A stretch of 64,000 nt of DNA from JACMQW01 sp964536965 (lineage in GTDB: Bacteria > Bdellovibrionota > UBA1018), in NCBI GenBank assembly GCA_964536965.1, contig CAZIAL010000003.1:62001-126000 (forward strand), read 5' to 3'. Under the pieces are notes generated by a model. The model was not told the DNA's origin. It was given only the letters and a program-made list of their open reading frames with translations, and ran no database searches. The position numbers and the translations under genes are program-made. This document shows positions 1 to 7,607 of the stretch, one piece after another. Numbering within the stretch: the first letter of the stretch is position 1; each line of letters begins with the position of its first letter.

Positions 1-1
1 C

Positions 2-211
2 TCGGGCGTGATGGAGCGCTTCGCCTACATCAAGTACGGCCTTGCGTGCGTCCTGGTCTTCGTCGGCCTGAAGATGGTCTGGCTGAACGAGGTCTTCGGT
101 GGAAAGTTTCCGATCACCTGGTCGCTGGCGATCATCGCCGGGCTGATCGGCGGATCCGTGGTCCTCTCCATCGTCATGGATCGCCGGAAGAACCGGACGG
201 CGGGGGAGTAG
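2..211 (+). CDS. TerC family integral membrane protein, C-terminal fragment
   Basis: Only the last 69 or so codons are present; the reading frame is open to the left edge, so the start lies outside the window. The visible peptide has a loop (RFAYIKYGLACVLVFVGLKM) followed by two hydrophobic membrane segments and a short basic cytoplasmic tail (MDRRKNRTAGE). This arrangement matches the conserved C-terminus of TerC/Alx proteins, which are multi-pass membrane proteins implicated in tellurite resistance and manganese export. An internal GTG/ATG at 8-13 is not a credible start because family members are far longer. The gene ends 6 bp before a convergent LolA-like gene. Family is fairly secure, substrate is not. 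Confidence 0.75.
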   Translation, partial: SGVMERFAYIKYGLACVLVFVGLKMVWLNEVFGGKFPITWSLAIIAGLIGGSVVLSIVMDRRKNRTAGE

Positions 212-217
212 GGCAGG

Positions 218-1039
218 TCAGTCGATTCGCTTCCGCAGAAATTCCTGCGTGAAGACGGACTCGCGGATGGGCTGGTCGAACTTCATCGTGAGATAGTCGA
301 CCTGCGTATAATTTCCGCTTTCGCCGGCTCTGGTCACGATCAGCGTACCCGGATAGGTGTGGTCGCCCTGCTTCTTCAGGTTCTTGCTCGTAACCGACTT
401 GTCGAGCTTGCCGTCGCCCGTATAGTAGTCCTGTCGAAGCTGGACTCCATCGTTCGGAGTGAGCCAGCTGATGATCTTTCCGTCCTCGACGGGAGCGCCT
501 CGTCGAGGAACGCTCTCGATCTTCACAACCGTCTGGTTGTCGATCTTCTCCTCGCCAAGCGACCGATGGTCGTAGAAGCGCGAAAGATTCGTGCTCCGGA
601 CGAGGTCCCCATTTGAAAAGTCGGCCCCCATCCAGGCGAGTTTCATCGTCGAAGGCGCGACCTTCTGGACCCGGTCCACCGTCGGGTTATAGCTCCAGAG
701 ATCCGTCCGAATCCGGAGGGATCCCGTTTGGCGGTCCTTTTCCGGGGCGAGCACCTTCACGGTCGCCCGATCCGTACCCTGGGCCCAGAGCAGAAATTCG
801 AGCTTGCGAACCTGTCCATTGCGAACCACTCGCATCACCATCTTTGATTCGAGGGACTTTCCTCGCATCTGCCACTCGGCCTTGCGAATAAGATCCGCGG
901 GTGCGTTCGAGCCCGCCCTTCTGGCTTCGCGCTTCGTCGTCGCGGCGATCGCTCTCTCCGCGTGCTGGACGTTCAAGGTGAGCGCGGCCGCGATGCCCAA
1001 GCCCATCAGAACACCGACTGAAAAGGGAGTTCGTATCAC
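218..1039 (-). CDS. Outer-membrane lipoprotein-sorting (LolA-like) protein, copy 1
   Basis: A 273-residue exported protein. The N-terminus has a signal-type hydrophobic stretch (FSVGVLMGLGIAAALTL). The rest matches the LolA-like superfamily often annotated as outer membrane lipoprotein-sorting protein: DLIRKAEWQMRG near residue 50, charged beta strands, the segment VLAPEKDRQTGSLR, and a C-terminal FTQEFLRKR. These proteins have the half-barrel fold of LolA/LolB and are thought to carry lipids or lipoproteins through the periplasm. The start is a GTG with GAGG 8 bp upstream. It lies 15 bp downstream of a paralogue with the same domain order, so the two are probably one operon produced by tandem duplication. 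Cargo is unknown. Confidence 0.75.
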   Translation of the reverse strand: MIRTPFSVGVLMGLGIAAALTLNVQHAERAIAATTKREARRAGSNAPADLIRKAEWQMRGKSLESKMVMRVVRNGQVRKLEFLLWAQGTDRATVKVLAPEKDRQTGSLRIRTDLWSYNPTVDRVQKVAPSTMKLAWMGADFSNGDLVRSTNLSRFYDHRSLGEEKIDNQTVVKIESVPRRGAPVEDGKIISWLTPNDGVQLRQDYYTGDGKLDKSVTSKNLKKQGDHTYPGTLIVTRAGESGNYTQVDYLTMKFDQPIRESVFTQEFLRKRID

Positions 1040-1054
1040 TTCGGGAACCTCGAA

Positions 1055-1837
1055 CTAGTTCTTCGCGCGCTTTTTCAGAAACTCCTGGGAAAAGGTTCGG
1101 CCCGGGATCGGATCGTCGAATTTCAGTTCCTTGTATTCGATGCGGGTCTCGTTTTCGGCCTTGCGCGGAAGCTTCATGCTCATCTTCGTCGCCACGGTAT
1201 GTTTTCCGAAGGTTTTGAAGTTCGTTCCCGTCATCACTTTCGCAAGCTCGCCGTTCTCCGAATAGTACTCATGTTTTACGGTCACGGCGTCCGGGTTGCG
1301 GAGCCAGACGTTTATTTTTCCCCAGGCGATCGGCGCGTTCGGCTTCGGCGTGAGTTCGAGCTTGTAACATTTCGTGCCGTTGATCGTCTCCTCGCCGAGG
1401 AGTTTGTGGACATAGTCGCGCTCGAGACTCGTCGTCTTCACCAGGTCGTCGTTGGTGAAGTCGGAACCCATCCAGCTCTGGAGCATCATCGATGGAGGAA
1501 TCTTGATCGTGCGCTCGAGGTTCGGAAGATACTGCCAGAGATCGAACTTCAGCCGAAGATTTCCCGTATCGCGATCCTTGGGGGGCGCCAGGATTTTCAC
1601 GACCGCCTTGTCTTTGCCTTCCGACCAGAGCTTGATTTCGAGGTTTCGTTCTTGGGAACCTCGGATCACCGTCATCGTCATGCGCGCCTCCACGGACTCC
1701 CCGCGCGAATGGAACTCCGCTTTACGGATCAGGTCGGTCGGGTTCGGTGCGGCGAGAGCCGAGGTCGCCCCGACGATCGAGAAGAGGCAGAGCGTGCGCA
1801 GTCCCAGGGATCGATTTTTTGCCGTAGTGATTCGCAT
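1055..1837 (-). CDS. Outer-membrane lipoprotein-sorting (LolA-like) protein, copy 2
   Basis: 260 residues beginning MRITTAKNRS, with a signal peptide that probably ends after SALA (about residue 28). The mature part starts APNPTDLIRKAEFHSRG and aligns along its whole length with the downstream copy, including LAPPKDRDTGNLR, SWMGSDFTNDDLV and FSQEFLKKR. The frame is open much further upstream, but that part is antisense to an ABC ATPase and a desaturase, so ATG 1837 is chosen. This is the promoter-proximal gene of the pair. Its start is 15 bp from the divergent ATPase start at 1853, so the two share a very short control region. Periplasmic lipid or lipoprotein carriage is inferred from the family. 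Confidence 0.78.
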   Translation of the reverse strand: MRITTAKNRSLGLRTLCLFSIVGATSALAAPNPTDLIRKAEFHSRGESVEARMTMTVIRGSQERNLEIKLWSEGKDKAVVKILAPPKDRDTGNLRLKFDLWQYLPNLERTIKIPPSMMLQSWMGSDFTNDDLVKTTSLERDYVHKLLGEETINGTKCYKLELTPKPNAPIAWGKINVWLRNPDAVTVKHEYYSENGELAKVMTGTNFKTFGKHTVATKMSMKLPRKAENETRIEYKELKFDDPIPGRTFSQEFLKKRAKN

Positions 1838-1852
1838 GAATTCGAGAGTACC

Positions 1853-2557
1853 ATGAAAGGAATGGACGCTGCCATTCAGCTTATTCAGGTATCCAAGATC
1901 TACTCGGAAAAATCCGCCCAGGCCGTGCGGGCGCTCGACTCGGTCGGGCTGACCATAGGCAACGGAGAGTTCGTCGCGCTGAAAGGCTCTTCCGGGAGCG
2001 GCAAGACCACGCTGCTGAACATCGCCTCGGGCCTCGATCGCCCGAGCGAAGGACGCGTGGTCCTCGCCGGCGAAGACATTACGAATCGGAGTGTCCAGGA
2101 ATTGACGGAATTTCGGGCGCGCCGCATCGGCTTCGTTTTTCAGTCGTACAATCTCTTTCGCGATCTCACGGTGCTCGAGAATATCGAATTTACTTCCGTA
2201 CTTCGCGGCGACAGCGAATCCGATGCGCGTGCGCGTGCCGAAGCCGCGCTGAAAGACGTTGGGCTCGGGTCGAAGGGAAACGCCTTTCCGAAGCAGCTTT
2301 CCGGAGGCCAGCAACAGCGCGTCGCCGTTGCGCGCGCGATCGCCATGAAGCCCGCCATGATCTTCGCGGATGAGCCGACGGCTAATCTCGATTCGAAGAC
2401 TGCGGTGGAACTGATCCAGCTCTTCGAGGAAATGAACCGGAAGACCGGGATCACCTTCCTCTTCTCGACCCACGATCCGCAGCTTCTCGACCGCGTGCGC
2501 CGCATCGTGGAGATCCGTGACGGGAAAATTCTCGCCGATCGAGTCCTTTCGAACTAG
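1853..2557 (+). CDS. ABC transporter ATP-binding protein, LolD/MacB type
   Basis: A 234-residue stand-alone nucleotide-binding subunit. Walker A is GSSGSGKTTL, the Q-loop lies in FVFQSYNLF, the signature is LSGGQQQRVAVARA, Walker B is MIFADEP with the following TANLDS, and the H-loop is FSTHD. Sequence and length fit the LolD/MacB/FtsE group, whose ATPases drive FtsX-type permeases that extract lipoproteins or act mechanically across the envelope. No FtsX-type permease is adjacent, which is unusual for the group. An alternative start is ATG 1862. The divergent LolA-like genes suggest a joint role in moving lipid or lipoprotein to the outer membrane. The 3' end overlaps the convergent desaturase by 4 bp. 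Confidence 0.85.
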   Translation: MKGMDAAIQLIQVSKIYSEKSAQAVRALDSVGLTIGNGEFVALKGSSGSGKTTLLNIASGLDRPSEGRVVLAGEDITNRSVQELTEFRARRIGFVFQSYNLFRDLTVLENIEFTSVLRGDSESDARARAEAALKDVGLGSKGNAFPKQLSGGQQQRVAVARAIAMKPAMIFADEPTANLDSKTAVELIQLFEEMNRKTGITFLFSTHDPQLLDRVRRIVEIRDGKILADRVLSN

Positions 2558-3690
2558 CTCGCGCGCTTCTGGGACGGACGCATGTAGTGCTCCTGGCCGC
2601 TGTCCGGTCCCGCGCCCAGTTTTTTCAGGAACTGGTAGTGGGAGAGGAAAAGGCGAGGGAGGGACATTTCGAAGTACGGCATCCCATACTCGGCCGTCGT
2701 TTCCTGGATGATCCGCGAAACCGGACCGTAGTGGATCGAGCACATCTGCGGGAACATATGGTGAGCGACATGGGAGTTGAACCCGCCGTAGAAGAACCCC
2801 ACGACGGGATTCGTCGCGTGGAAGTCGATCGAGGTCAGAAGCTGGTGTTCGATAAACGAGTGCGGAAGTCGCCCGTTTTCGTCGTGATCGACGAACTGCG
2901 AATGAATGCCGATATGGGAGCTGACGAACGTCAGAGTCACATAGAGCGAGAGGAAGAGGTGGAACCCAATGAAGGCGGCGATGATCGTTCCGACGCTGTA
3001 GGGCAATACGAGCGCCGGGATCGCGATCATGTAGCCGACGTAAACGATCTTCAGGGCGACCATCTCGACGAAGCGCCACGGTGAATGCTTCAAGTTCGTG
3101 ACGTTCCCGAATTCTTTCATCCGGTAGATCGCGAAGTCTTTGATAAAGATCCAGTGGAGCGTGAAAATCATGTACGCGAACGTCGCGTAGAGATGCTGGT
3201 AGCGGTGCATCGGCTTCCATTCCACATGCGGGGCGAACCGAATGGCTTTCGTACCTTCAATGTCGATGTCGCAGCCCGGAATGTTCACGAAGAAGTGGTG
3301 GGCGTTGTTGTGGCGAATCTTCCATAGATACGCGTTCGGTCCGAGCATGTTGAACGAGATCCAGAAAATTGCGTCGTCGATTCTCGAGTTACCCGTGATG
3401 GCGCTGTGAACGGCGTCGTGGGCGACGTTGTACGCGATCACTTTAAAGAGGAGCGCCTGGCTTACGATCAGCGCGATCGAAACGGGAAGCGAGTGAACAT
3501 GGAATGCAAGCGCGTACCAGTTCGCCCAGAAGCCGACGAAGAAGAGGGCGATCTTAAACCACATCAGGCCGTTCGCCTTGCGGTTACCCGCCAGCGGCTT
3601 GAAGTGTTCGTCCACTCGTCGCTTCAGCGCGTTTTGGAAGTCAGCTTCCTTCTCGTGATTGTACTTAATATTGCGCGCGTACTTGGTCAT
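2554..3690 (-). CDS. Membrane fatty acid (acyl-lipid) desaturase
   Basis: A 378-residue di-iron membrane desaturase. The three histidine boxes are HDAVH (residues 91-95), HNNAHH (127-132) and HVAHH near the C-terminus, separated by hydrophobic segments. The third box is preceded by GGFNS rather than a Q, so this is not the classic front-end type, and there is no fused cytochrome b5 domain. It would introduce a double bond into a lipid-bound or CoA-bound acyl chain at the inner membrane; regiospecificity cannot be read from sequence. It is translationally coupled (ATGA overlap, 3687-3690) to the hydroxylase upstream, so the two probably act on the same lipid. Confidence 0.85.
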   Translation of the reverse strand: MTKYARNIKYNHEKEADFQNALKRRVDEHFKPLAGNRKANGLMWFKIALFFVGFWANWYALAFHVHSLPVSIALIVSQALLFKVIAYNVAHDAVHSAITGNSRIDDAIFWISFNMLGPNAYLWKIRHNNAHHFFVNIPGCDIDIEGTKAIRFAPHVEWKPMHRYQHLYATFAYMIFTLHWIFIKDFAIYRMKEFGNVTNLKHSPWRFVEMVALKIVYVGYMIAIPALVLPYSVGTIIAAFIGFHLFLSLYVTLTFVSSHIGIHSQFVDHDENGRLPHSFIEHQLLTSIDFHATNPVVGFFYGGFNSHVAHHMFPQMCSIHYGPVSRIIQETTAEYGMPYFEMSLPRLFLSHYQFLKKLGAGPDSGQEHYMRPSQKRAS

Positions 3691-4739
3691 GAATAGGCCT
3701 TTACGGAAGAGTTCAGAAGGCGACCCGACAGATAGGCGCCAAAGATGACGAGCGCCGCGATCGCGATTTTCGTCGAGGAGTCGAGCTCGGTTTCCCGTCC
3801 CACCAGGAAGAGGAGTGCGAGCGTGGTCATGCCGAGAATTCCGAGGATCGCGAGTTTCGCTTCGCGGGAGCGACCGACCAGCGGCGGCCGGGGCATCTCC
3901 TCGACATAGCCCAGGCGATCGAGTTCCACTTCCAGGCGCTCGGGCGACTGGAACCAGATGGCGAGCTTCGCGAGGAAGCCGCGTCGATGCCCCGCGACGA
4001 AGGCGATCCGTTGGTAGTAGTTGAGGTTCGCATAGATCGGATCGTAGTGGTTGGGTCCTTCCAGCGGACCGATCTGGATCGGCTGCTTTTCGTCGAGGTC
4101 CTGGAAAGTTCCGAAGAGGCGATCCCAGAAGATGAAGACGCCGCCGAAATTCTTGTCGAGGTAGGGGCCATTCGTGCCGTGATGGACGAAATGGGTCCGC
4201 GGCGTCACGAGGACGTACTCGAGCATGCCGAGTTTCCGGCGGATCACGCCGTTGTGGGAAAAAAACTGGATCAGGAAGTTCGCGCCTAAGACCCCGAGAA
4301 GCATTTGGACGGGGAAGCCCAGGATCGCCAGGGGCGTATAGAAGAGGAACATGACCGGACGGCTCGTCCAGCTCTGGCGAATCGCGGAGCCATGGTTAAA
4401 GTCTTCGGCTTGGTGGTGGACGACGTGCGCACCGACGAAGAAATTCGAACGGTGGCAGATCCGGTGTGCCCAGTAAAAGCTGAAGTCCGCGAGAAGGAGT
4501 GCGCCGACCCAGGCGCGCCAGTCGGAAGGCTGTAAGTCGAGAAGGCGGAAATTTTCATGGAGGGCGACGTAGGCGCCGATCAGCGCGGGGAGGGAAAGAA
4601 GGTTCAGTGCCTGCTGTCCGATCCCCATCGTGAAATGGGAAGCCGTCGACGCGAAGGAGTAGACCCTTAGGCCGTGCTTCTTCGCGTAGTAGAGTTCCGC
4701 CGCGATGACGATCATGAAAACGAGTAGGACGAAAATCAT
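3687..4739 (-). CDS. Sterol desaturase / fatty acid hydroxylase family membrane enzyme
   Basis: 350 residues, multi-pass. The family histidine clusters are present: HRICH after DFSFYWA, HVVHHQAEDFNHGSA, and HFVHHGTNGPYLDKNFGG followed by FIFWDRLFGTFQ. This is the signature of the ERG3/ScS7/alkylglycerol monooxygenase superfamily, di-iron enzymes that hydroxylate or desaturate sterols, fatty acids or sphingoid bases. The C-terminal 80 residues hold two or three extra membrane segments. It is the first gene of a two-gene unit with the desaturase. In this setting, hydroxylation of a long-chain or sphingoid base is my preferred guess; sterol modification cannot be excluded. Confidence 0.82.
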   Translation of the reverse strand: MIFVLLVFMIVIAAELYYAKKHGLRVYSFASTASHFTMGIGQQALNLLSLPALIGAYVALHENFRLLDLQPSDWRAWVGALLLADFSFYWAHRICHRSNFFVGAHVVHHQAEDFNHGSAIRQSWTSRPVMFLFYTPLAILGFPVQMLLGVLGANFLIQFFSHNGVIRRKLGMLEYVLVTPRTHFVHHGTNGPYLDKNFGGVFIFWDRLFGTFQDLDEKQPIQIGPLEGPNHYDPIYANLNYYQRIAFVAGHRRGFLAKLAIWFQSPERLEVELDRLGYVEEMPRPPLVGRSREAKLAILGILGMTTLALLFLVGRETELDSSTKIAIAALVIFGAYLSGRLLNSSVKAYS

Positions 4740-4880
4740 ATGCCCTCAGACCTGCACCGAAAGATTCGCGCGACGAACGCGCAAAACAACACGGGGCTAG
4801 ACAAAGCACGCGCTATGCCACCGAAACGACGTGGGAATGGGCTTAATTCGGCCTTTGTTTCGAGATGATGGAAGGGGAGT

Positions 4881-4895
4881 GTCTAAAGTTTAGAC
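4881..4895. promoter_or_regulatory. 15-bp perfect inverted repeat, candidate operator
   Basis: The sequence gtctaaagtttagac has 7-bp arms (GTCTAAA / TTTAGAC) around one central base. It sits in the 190-bp gap (4740-4929) between the sulfotransferase stop and the start of the hydroxylase-desaturase pair, about 140 bp upstream of ATG 4739. This is the only sizeable non-coding interval in the leftward lipid operon, so it may contain a separate promoter. A dimeric repressor site is the natural reading, but no regulator is identified and no clear -10/-35 pair was found. Confidence 0.4.
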
Positions 4896-4929
4896 GCCTG
4901 TGAAGGGAGGGCGGGGGCTGGCCGCGCCT

Positions 4930-6048
4930 TTACGAGCCGACCGAGGAAACCGCCGGACGCGTGTAGCCGCCCTGGGCGAGCCACTTGCTCCAGCGCCTTT
5001 CGACCTCGGCGAGATCCTCTTCGGCGTAGACATACCGATCGACGTTCTGGCCGTGCTTGCGGTCGAGGTAGGATCGGAAGCGGGATTCGGATTCGGTATA
5101 CCCGGGAAGCTCCAGGGCTTGGTAGATCGCTCGGACCTTTCCCATCGGGTCCTTCATAAAGTCTTCGTAGGAAAGTTCGTAGAGGCGGTTCGGCCCGAGC
5201 AGGGCTTTATCGCGCTCGTACGCATCCAGGCACTTATCGAAGCTCCAGAAGATCTCTTCGCGCGCCTGCTTCTCGGTATAGCTCTGCAGGCACTGGTCTT
5301 TAAAGGTGCGCCAGAGCTTCACGTTGGATTTAAATACTAGATGCGGATTTCGGCGGATGTAGATGAACTTCGCGTTCGGAAAACATTCGAGAAGAAACGG
5401 AATGCGCGCCGTCTGCGGCGGGCTTTTCAGGAGGAGCGGTTTATTTCCGCAGGCGAGCGCGACGCGCTTCAGGAGATCCAGAAATTCATATTTAAAGAGT
5501 TCTCTCTCCTCGGGAATGCAGTCCTCGAAGAAGACAGTCTTGTTAAAAAAGTAGCGGAAGTATTTCGGGTAGAGCTGCCCCCAGTTCGGCGCGAGTCGAA
5601 ACGCCGAAGCCACCAGCGCGACGTCTTCCTCGCCGGGCATCTCGAAGTCGAAGGGAATGTTATGCGCCGGATGATAGAAGTCGATGAAACGGATCCGGAG
5701 GATGGCTTGAAAAATCTTCTTAAAAAGCCTTTCCGTCAGATTAAACGCATTCGTAAAGTAACACTGAAAGAAGTTCATGTACCCGAACTGCGGATCCTGG
5801 AGGAGCACCTCCTGGAGATGGGTCGTACCCGATCGGTAGTAGCCGAGAATAAAGACCGGATCGCGCGAGAACTGGAACTCCCGAAGCTTGCGGCCGAGCC
5901 AGAGTCTTTCGACGAGCCGGAACGGTTCGAAGACGCTGAACTTGATGTAGTAGATCAGAATGCGCCCGATGTATTTAAAGTCGGGCTCGTACTTCAGCAG
6001 GGTCTCGGTAAAGTCGATGACCGGGATGAGTCTGTGAAGCTTTTTCAT
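4930..6048 (-). CDS. PAPS-dependent sulfotransferase family protein
   Basis: 372 residues. The 5'-phosphosulfate binding loop is visible as YYRSGTTHLQEVL (about residues 70-82), and the 3'-phosphate motif as KFIYIRRNPHLVFKS. Between them are histidine- and aromatic-rich segments typical of the bacterial sulfotransferase_3-like family, which transfers sulfate from PAPS to hydroxyls of lipids or glycans. It lies 15 bp downstream of the delta-4-desaturase homologue and in one operon with cysDNC, which make PAPS. That arrangement strongly suggests a dedicated sulfation step on a lipid made by the neighbouring genes. Residue-level acceptor specificity cannot be deduced. Confidence 0.85.
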   Translation of the reverse strand: MKKLHRLIPVIDFTETLLKYEPDFKYIGRILIYYIKFSVFEPFRLVERLWLGRKLREFQFSRDPVFILGYYRSGTTHLQEVLLQDPQFGYMNFFQCYFTNAFNLTERLFKKIFQAILRIRFIDFYHPAHNIPFDFEMPGEEDVALVASAFRLAPNWGQLYPKYFRYFFNKTVFFEDCIPEERELFKYEFLDLLKRVALACGNKPLLLKSPPQTARIPFLLECFPNAKFIYIRRNPHLVFKSNVKLWRTFKDQCLQSYTEKQAREEIFWSFDKCLDAYERDKALLGPNRLYELSYEDFMKDPMGKVRAIYQALELPGYTESESRFRSYLDRKHGQNVDRYVYAEEDLAEVERRWSKWLAQGGYTRPAVSSVGS

Positions 6049-6063
6049 CGAAAGGTTTCTCGG

Positions 6064-7023
6064 TCAGGCCGCCGGCTCGGAAGCGGCGTTCGTATCCTTG
6101 CGCACGATCCGCGAGTAGAGGCTGAGCTCGCGATCCGTCAGAAACTGCCAAAGGAGTTTCGGGTACGAAGGGTAGCTCTTTAGATCGCGGTAGTACTCGG
6201 GTGCGATCTCGCGAAGCTTCGGCAGTCGGTTCCAGGAGATCGTCATCAGATCGTGGTGTTCGAAGTGATAGCCGACATTGAACATCGGTTTGTTCATCGG
6301 GCCGTAGTAGGAATAGGTTTCCTGGGTCTTATCCGTCGTAAAATGTTCGGCGATCCAGCGTGCGCCCAGGGGATGCAGGCCGAGTCCGAAGATGCTCGAA
6401 GCGAAAAGATAAACGACGCCGGTGATTCCGATGAACTGGAATAAGGTCGCCGTGACGGCAATCTGGAGGACGAGGTTCGTGACGATCCAGCGATCCCAGA
6501 AGCCTTGCGAGCCGAGACGCATCGGGCGAATCGCCTGCGAAATGCCGAGAAGAAATACCCAGAGGGTTTTTCGGATCGGGCAGTTCCCGACCATCTTCGC
6601 TTCGAACGGTGAAACCAGGTCGGCATCGTAAGTGTACTGCCCCATCTTCGTATGGTGCATGAGGTGATACTTGCGGAAAGCCATCGCACCCGGGACCAGG
6701 AGCGGAAAATCGCAGATCATCCCGATGATCCGGTTACCGACGGAACCTCTAAAGACGAGGTTATGCGCGGATTCATGGATGAAGACGTAGAGGGCGTGGT
6801 TCGCCCACGCTCCGATCAGATAGGCGGCGCCGATGATGATCGCCCAGTGGAGATCGCGAAGGAAATAGGCGGCGGCGAGCTGGAACGCGACGATCCCGAT
6901 CACCCAGACCGCGGTAACCGGATTCGGTCCCATGATCGCCCGGAGCTGATCGGGGTATTTTCTCATCATTTCTTTACGGCGTTCGATGTGCAAGTCGGGG
7001 GTCTGGACGTAGGTGTAGTTCAT
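6064..7023 (-). CDS. Sphingolipid delta-4 desaturase (DES1/DEGS1) homologue
   Basis: 319 residues, close to the length of animal DEGS1 (323). Histidine boxes are HESAH (83-87), HLMHH (120-124) and HFEHHD (253-258). Beyond the boxes, blocks that characterise dihydroceramide desaturases are recognisable: the N-terminal TPDLHIERRKEMMRKYP (compare the animal Lipid-DES domain), GLGLHPLGARWIAEH, ETYSYYGPMN and FNVGYHFEHHD. Eukaryotic members insert the 4,5-trans double bond of sphingosine. It overlaps cysC by 4 bp, indicating translational coupling. The known family function plus the sulfation operon suggests a sulfated sphingolipid-like product. No serine palmitoyltransferase gene is in the window, so the exact substrate remains inference. 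Confidence 0.82.
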   Translation of the reverse strand: MNYTYVQTPDLHIERRKEMMRKYPDQLRAIMGPNPVTAVWVIGIVAFQLAAAYFLRDLHWAIIIGAAYLIGAWANHALYVFIHESAHNLVFRGSVGNRIIGMICDFPLLVPGAMAFRKYHLMHHTKMGQYTYDADLVSPFEAKMVGNCPIRKTLWVFLLGISQAIRPMRLGSQGFWDRWIVTNLVLQIAVTATLFQFIGITGVVYLFASSIFGLGLHPLGARWIAEHFTTDKTQETYSYYGPMNKPMFNVGYHFEHHDLMTISWNRLPKLREIAPEYYRDLKSYPSYPKLLWQFLTDRELSLYSRIVRKDTNAASEPAA

Positions 7024-7607
7024 CGCTGCTTCTTCTCCGGAATTTTCAGATAATCGAGGAGGTCGTGGAGACTTTCCAGTGAATCCTGGGTTTCAGTGTT
7101 TAATTCGTAATCATGGGGCCCGATTTCGAAGGAGGCGTCCACCCCGGTGAGCTCCTTGAGTTTTCCTTCTCGATGGGCTTGGTAGATTCCTTTGGGGTCG
7201 CGTTTGCGGCAAGTGGCGAGTTCGGCATTCATGAATACCAGATCGTGCGGTACTTCGCCCAGAATAGCGCGAATCATCGCCCGAGATTCTCGAAAGGGCG
7301 TGATGAAGCCCACGATGACGATGGCTCCCCGAAGAGCCAGAAATCTGGCGAGTTCGGCCGTACGGCGCAGGTTCTCATTCCGATCTTCGGGCTTAAAACC
7401 GAGGTCCTTGTTGATCGTCCCGCGGACGGCGTCGCCATCGAGAATCAGCGCGTAGTAATCCCGGAGATAGAGTTCTTTCGCGAGGGCTTCGGATACCGTC
7501 GATTTTCCGCTGCCGCTGAGTCCATAGAGCCAGATCACCCGGCCCTTTTGCGCGAGCAGCTTCTCGTAATCCAGCGGCGGAGCGGGATTCGGAGTTTCGT
7601 AGCTCAT
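7020..7607 (-). CDS. cysC: Adenylylsulfate (APS) kinase CysC
   Basis: 195 residues. The P-loop is GLSGSGKST (about residues 30-38), followed by DGDAVRGTINKDLGF and NLRRTAELARFLA. The mobile-lid region has FITPFRESR, where most APS kinases have a serine in place of the threonine. The C-terminal part RKRDPKGIYQAHREGKLKELTGVDASFE is the family substrate loop. It phosphorylates APS to PAPS in the cytoplasm. It is stand-alone rather than fused to CysN and overlaps both neighbours by 4 bp. With no PAPS reductase nearby, PAPS made here is probably for sulfotransfer. Confidence 0.92.
   Translation of the reverse strand: MSYETPNPAPPLDYEKLLAQKGRVIWLYGLSGSGKSTVSEALAKELYLRDYYALILDGDAVRGTINKDLGFKPEDRNENLRRTAELARFLALRGAIVIVGFITPFRESRAMIRAILGEVPHDLVFMNAELATCRKRDPKGIYQAHREGKLKELTGVDASFEIGPHDYELNTETQDSLESLHDLLDYLKIPEKKQR

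Noticed and set aside
1838..3220. Long N-terminal extension of the second LolA-like gene
   Set aside because: It runs antisense through the ABC ATPase and the desaturase, both with clear family motifs; a signal peptide directly follows ATG 1837.
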